From an uncultured Prevotella sp. (GTDB taxonomy: Bacteria; Bacteroidota; Bacteroidia; Bacteroidales; Bacteroidaceae), in NCBI GenBank assembly GCA_905210845.1, contig CAJLYG010000135.1, positions 1 through 8,664 of the forward strand: DNA of 8,664 nt, given 5' to 3'. The position numbers and the translations under genes were made by a program. Position 1 is the stretch's first letter. Each line of letters opens with the position of its first letter. This document shows, in pieces, positions 5,800 through 8,664 of this stretch. Below the pieces are notes generated by a model that saw nothing but the letters and a program-made list of their open reading frames with translations, had not been told where the DNA came from and did not search any database.

Positions 5800-8157
5800 A
5801 TGAAACAAATCTTTAAACGCGGTCAGCACGATGTAGCCAAGATCCTCTGCTTAGGATGTGGGCTTGCCGTTGCCTCAGTGCTGATCGCAGAGGTCTTTTA
5901 CGAGCAGACCATGGAAACATGGTTCCCCCATCATGAGCGTGTCTATCAGGTTTTTGAGGATGTCGTACAGGACGGACAATACAACCAATGGTCGTCTACC
6001 AGTGGGGCGATAGCCCCGGGCATCAAGGAAGTATGCCCACAGGTGGAGGTCGCTACGCGGTATACCCCGATCATAGGCAATGCCACGATGGATATCAACG
6101 GCAGGAAGTTCAAGTTCGAGACGATCGGTGCCGCCGACAGTTGTTTCTTCTCAATGTTCCCTCGCAAGACCATCCAAGGGAACCTGAGAGAAGCCCTTTC
6201 CCGCCCTTACTACTGTGCCATCAGCCGTAGCCTTGCCGAAAAGATCGGAGGGAATGTCATTGGGCAGCATATCAAGGGGCATGGCACATACCCATACACC
6301 TTCACCATTGCCGGGGTGTATGACGACTTCCCTTGGGGATCAGGCTTCCATGGGCAGGATGTCATCGTTGCCCTTTCCACCTTACGGCGTGCCTGGAACT
6401 TCAATGTCGTGGACAACTGGGTGGGAGCCGATCGTTTCCAGAGCTATGTGCGACTGGTTAAGGGCACGCATTTGGACGACCTGAAGGCAAATGTCAAGAA
6501 GATGATAGCCAATCATAAGGAGTTCGCCCTTTCGAAGAAGGCTGGAGTGGAGTTTAACTTCTCCTTTGTCCAGATCACGAAGACCTATACCATGCAAGAT
6601 CAAATCAAGACGATGTGCTGGATCATGTCGATCCTTGCCTTGATCCTATTGGTTTCTACCGTGATGAACTATATCATCATCGTGATGGGCAATATGATGA
6701 GCCGCTTTCGGGAGATGGCTGTGCGGAAATGTTTTGGGGCAAGGCAGGGAGATATCTATGCCATCACCTTCAGGGATACCATTGCCCACCTGCTGGCAGC
6801 GATCCTCTTGGCCGTTGCCTTGTTGGTTTGCTGTAAGGGAACCGTCGAGCATTACATCTCAGCCCCACTGACTGCCTTGCTGTTGAACCGTGGTTGCTGG
6901 ATCTGGTTGACCATCCTTTTTCTCATCCTTCTCCTCGGAGGATATGTCCCGGGCAGACTTTACAACCGTATGCCTGTGGCGAATGTCTTCCGCGGACAGC
7001 AGGAGACCCGCCATCGGTGGAAGGCAATCCTGCTTGCCATCGAGTTCTTTGCCGTGAGTGTCATGCTGTGTTTGTTGGCAGTGATCATGCTGCAATATCG
7101 CAGTCTCATGCATGAGGACATGGGATATGATACGGATAACCTCGCTATAGCTACCGTTGAGGGTGCCCAAACAGGTGATATGGAGAAAGGATATGATGCC
7201 TTGGGCCGGTTGCCGGAGGTGGAAGGGATCACCTCATGCTCCACCTTGCCCATTGAATCGCATAGTGGCAATAATATTTACCTGCCCGGTGATGACAAGC
7301 AATACATCAACATTGCCGACCAGTATAGTATCTCTGACGGTTACTTGCGCCTGATGAAGATCCCCGTGGTAGCCGGTCGCAACTTCACTGAGCCCGCTGA
7401 CAGCAATTCCCAAGAGGTGATGGTGAGCGAGAGCTTCGTCTCCCAGATGAAGCAAGCCGCGCATTGGGGTGACAATGTCGTCGGCAAACGTATCCTTGTG
7501 AGTGAGCATGGCGACTCCCTGCATCCCTATTATACCATTTGTGGGGTCTACAAGGAAACCAAGCTCGGCAGCGGCTTGGAACGCGAACGGCGTGCCAGCG
7601 TGCTCTTCCATAGCCACTCCGTCATGCCTAACTTGCTGATCCGACTGCACCATATCGACCAGGAGAGCATGGATAAGATCCGTGGGAAACTGCAACAGCT
7701 CTATCCTGGGCAAGACATCACGGTTACCGACTATCGCCAGATGGTAGTAGATGCCTACGCCAGTGTCAACTCCTTCCGCATCGGAACCGAGGTAACAGGG
7801 ATCACGGCACTTATCATTGCCCTGATGGGACTGATCGGATACACGAACGATGAGGTCAACCGCCGTCGCAAGGAAATAGCCATCCGGAAGGTGAACGGAG
7901 CCGCTGACAAGGATATCTACCGTATGCTCGCCATCGACCTGCTGAAGATCTCGTTACCAACGGTGATCTTGGGAGCCATCGTGGCATGGATCATCGCGGG
8001 CAAATGGCTGCAGCTCTTCGCCGACAGGATCACCCTCCATCCTTTGATCTTCCTGCCTTGCATCATCGTGGTGATCGCGATCATCGTCCTCACCTTATCC
8101 TATAACTGCAGGAAGGTGGTCAGGGCAAACCCCACTCAATATCTGAAAGAAGAATAA
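5800..8157 (+). CDS. FtsX/MacB-type ABC transporter permease (second of two)
   Basis: A 785-residue paralogue of the preceding permease with the same two-unit layout. Unit 1: helix at about 11-34, periplasmic domain to about 267, helices near 270-295, 329-347 and 367-385, coupling motif EMAVRKCFGARQGDIY at about 306. Unit 2: helix near 408-432, periplasmic domain to about 660, helices near 666-681, 714-734 and 747-772, coupling motif EIAIRKVNGAADKDIY at about 692. The ending NPTQYLKEE is the conserved family C-terminus. Similarity to the first permease is clearest at NQWSSTSGAIAPGIKEVCPQ (62-81), against EQWSGSSRELIRVLKERCPQ there, and at the VMNYI motif in the second helix of both. Elsewhere they differ strongly, so this is an old duplication or two recruited families. 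Its N-terminus (FKRGQHDVAKI...GLAVASVLIAEV) is a style I recognise from Bacteroidetes permeases with this Lys/Arg-Gly start. No Shine-Dalgarno is visible; the start at 5800 is the first Met of a well-formed N-terminus. It has no ATPase domain and probably uses the ATPase encoded 33 bases downstream. Confidence 0.92.
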   Translation: MKQIFKRGQHDVAKILCLGCGLAVASVLIAEVFYEQTMETWFPHHERVYQVFEDVVQDGQYNQWSSTSGAIAPGIKEVCPQVEVATRYTPIIGNATMDINGRKFKFETIGAADSCFFSMFPRKTIQGNLREALSRPYYCAISRSLAEKIGGNVIGQHIKGHGTYPYTFTIAGVYDDFPWGSGFHGQDVIVALSTLRRAWNFNVVDNWVGADRFQSYVRLVKGTHLDDLKANVKKMIANHKEFALSKKAGVEFNFSFVQITKTYTMQDQIKTMCWIMSILALILLVSTVMNYIIIVMGNMMSRFREMAVRKCFGARQGDIYAITFRDTIAHLLAAILLAVALLVCCKGTVEHYISAPLTALLLNRGCWIWLTILFLILLLGGYVPGRLYNRMPVANVFRGQQETRHRWKAILLAIEFFAVSVMLCLLAVIMLQYRSLMHEDMGYDTDNLAIATVEGAQTGDMEKGYDALGRLPEVEGITSCSTLPIESHSGNNIYLPGDDKQYINIADQYSISDGYLRLMKIPVVAGRNFTEPADSNSQEVMVSESFVSQMKQAAHWGDNVVGKRILVSEHGDSLHPYYTICGVYKETKLGSGLERERRASVLFHSHSVMPNLLIRLHHIDQESMDKIRGKLQQLYPGQDITVTDYRQMVVDAYASVNSFRIGTEVTGITALIIALMGLIGYTNDEVNRRRKEIAIRKVNGAADKDIYRMLAIDLLKISLPTVILGAIVAWIIAGKWLQLFADRITLHPLIFLPCIIVVIAIIVLTLSYNCRKVVRANPTQYLKEE

Positions 8158-8190
8158 ACCAATTATAAGAATCCATAAAATGACAAAGAT

Positions 8191-8664
8191 ATGATTAAAG
8201 TAGAGAATTTATCAAAGACATTCCGTACGGATGAAGTGGAGACCATCGCCTTAGACAAGGTCTCGTTTGAAATCAATGACGGTGAGTTCGTTGCCATCAT
8301 GGGACCGTCAGGATGTGGCAAGTCAACCTTGTTGAATATTCTCGGGCTGTTGGACAATCCCACCCAAGGGGAATATTGGTTAGGTGAGCATGAAGTATCC
8401 CAGTTGAAAGAAAAGGACCGTACCAACATCCGGAAGGGCGAGATTGGCTTTGTCTTCCAGAGTTTCAATCTGATTGATGAGTTGAATGTCGAGGAAAACA
8501 TTGCCTTACCGCTCACCTATCTCCGTATTCCCAAGGCAGAACGCCGCAAGAAGGTGGAGGCTGTGATGAAGCGCATGGGCATCAGTCATCGCGCTAAGCA
8601 CTTTCCCCACCAGCTCTCCGGCGGAATGCTCCAGCGAATCATGATTGGAATTGCCACCGCTATG
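8191..8664 (+). CDS. ABC transporter ATP-binding protein (LolD/MacB-like), N-terminal part
   Basis: The first 158 codons of a cytoplasmic ATPase, open to the window edge. It begins directly with MIKVENLSKTF, so it is not fused to a permease. Visible motifs: the A-loop region around F11, Walker A GPSGCGKST at 38-46, Q-loop Q90 in GFVFQSFNLIDELNV (the wording typical of LolD/MacB/FtsE-type ATPases), and the signature LSGGM at 142-146. Walker B, D-loop and H-loop lie beyond the window. From residue 146 the sequence departs from the expected LSGGQQQRVAIARA pattern: MLQRIMIGIATAM resembles the Opp/Dpp/Nik ATPase class instead. The reading frame is intact across this point. It would power the two upstream permeases. 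No Shine-Dalgarno is seen; the upstream region is A-rich, usual for this phylum. Confidence 0.93.
   Translation, partial: MIKVENLSKTFRTDEVETIALDKVSFEINDGEFVAIMGPSGCGKSTLLNILGLLDNPTQGEYWLGEHEVSQLKEKDRTNIRKGEIGFVFQSFNLIDELNVEENIALPLTYLRIPKAERRKKVEAVMKRMGISHRAKHFPHQLSGGMLQRIMIGIATAM

Noticed and set aside
7234..7713. Minus-strand open frame of 159 codons inside the second permease gene
   Set aside because: It lies opposite a well-supported permease domain; it looks like a by-product of codon bias, without recognisable motifs or a leader.
1..8664. tRNA, rRNA, CRISPR arrays, insertion sequences or attachment sites
   Set aside because: No repeat array, transposase-like protein, cloverleaf-like segment or target-site duplication was seen; coding sequence fills nearly all of the window.

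Overview
The window looks like a chromosomal segment from a Bacteroidales bacterium, plausibly Prevotella-like. This is an inference from protein style: a sigma-54 response regulator with the D-D-N-R-N start and GENGTGKE Walker A, two roughly 780-residue FtsX-type permeases of the kind common in Bacteroidetes, a separate LolD/MacB-like ATPase, and A-rich start contexts with few Shine-Dalgarno sequences. Base composition is roughly balanced by eye.

Layout. Positions 1-595 (minus strand) hold the N-terminal 198 codons of an NtrC-type response regulator, cut off by the window edge inside its AAA+ domain. Positions 596-829 are a divergent control region. From 830 to the window end, five same-strand genes form an apparent operon: a TolC-family outer-membrane channel (830-2152), an HlyD/MacA-type periplasmic adaptor (2137-3390, overlapping the channel gene by 16 bases), a first FtsX/MacB-type permease (3394-5742), a second, diverged permease (5800-8157), and the start of an ABC ATPase (8191 to the edge). 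Gaps are 3, 57 and 33 bases after the overlap, and I see no terminator between these genes.

How they fit together. The ATPase and permeases would form an inner-membrane ABC unit, the adaptor would bridge the periplasm, and the TolC protein would provide the outer-membrane exit, giving a MacAB-TolC-like tripartite machine. The cargo cannot be told from the sequence.

The control region is the most informative part. It contains, in order towards the TolC gene, two near-identical 17-bp dyad sites 22 bp apart, an exact match to the IHF consensus, and a -24/-12 (sigma-54) promoter with correct GG/GC spacing. This is the classical layout of a promoter switched on by an NtrC-type activator, and the gene for such an activator is divergently transcribed next to it. 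The simplest reading is that the response regulator activates the export operon.

Odd points: the predicted sigma-54 start site leaves almost no 5' leader before the TolC start codon; the ATPase switches from LolD/MacB-like to Opp/Nik-like sequence exactly at its signature motif; and two permeases that each already contain two FtsX units sit beside one ATPase.
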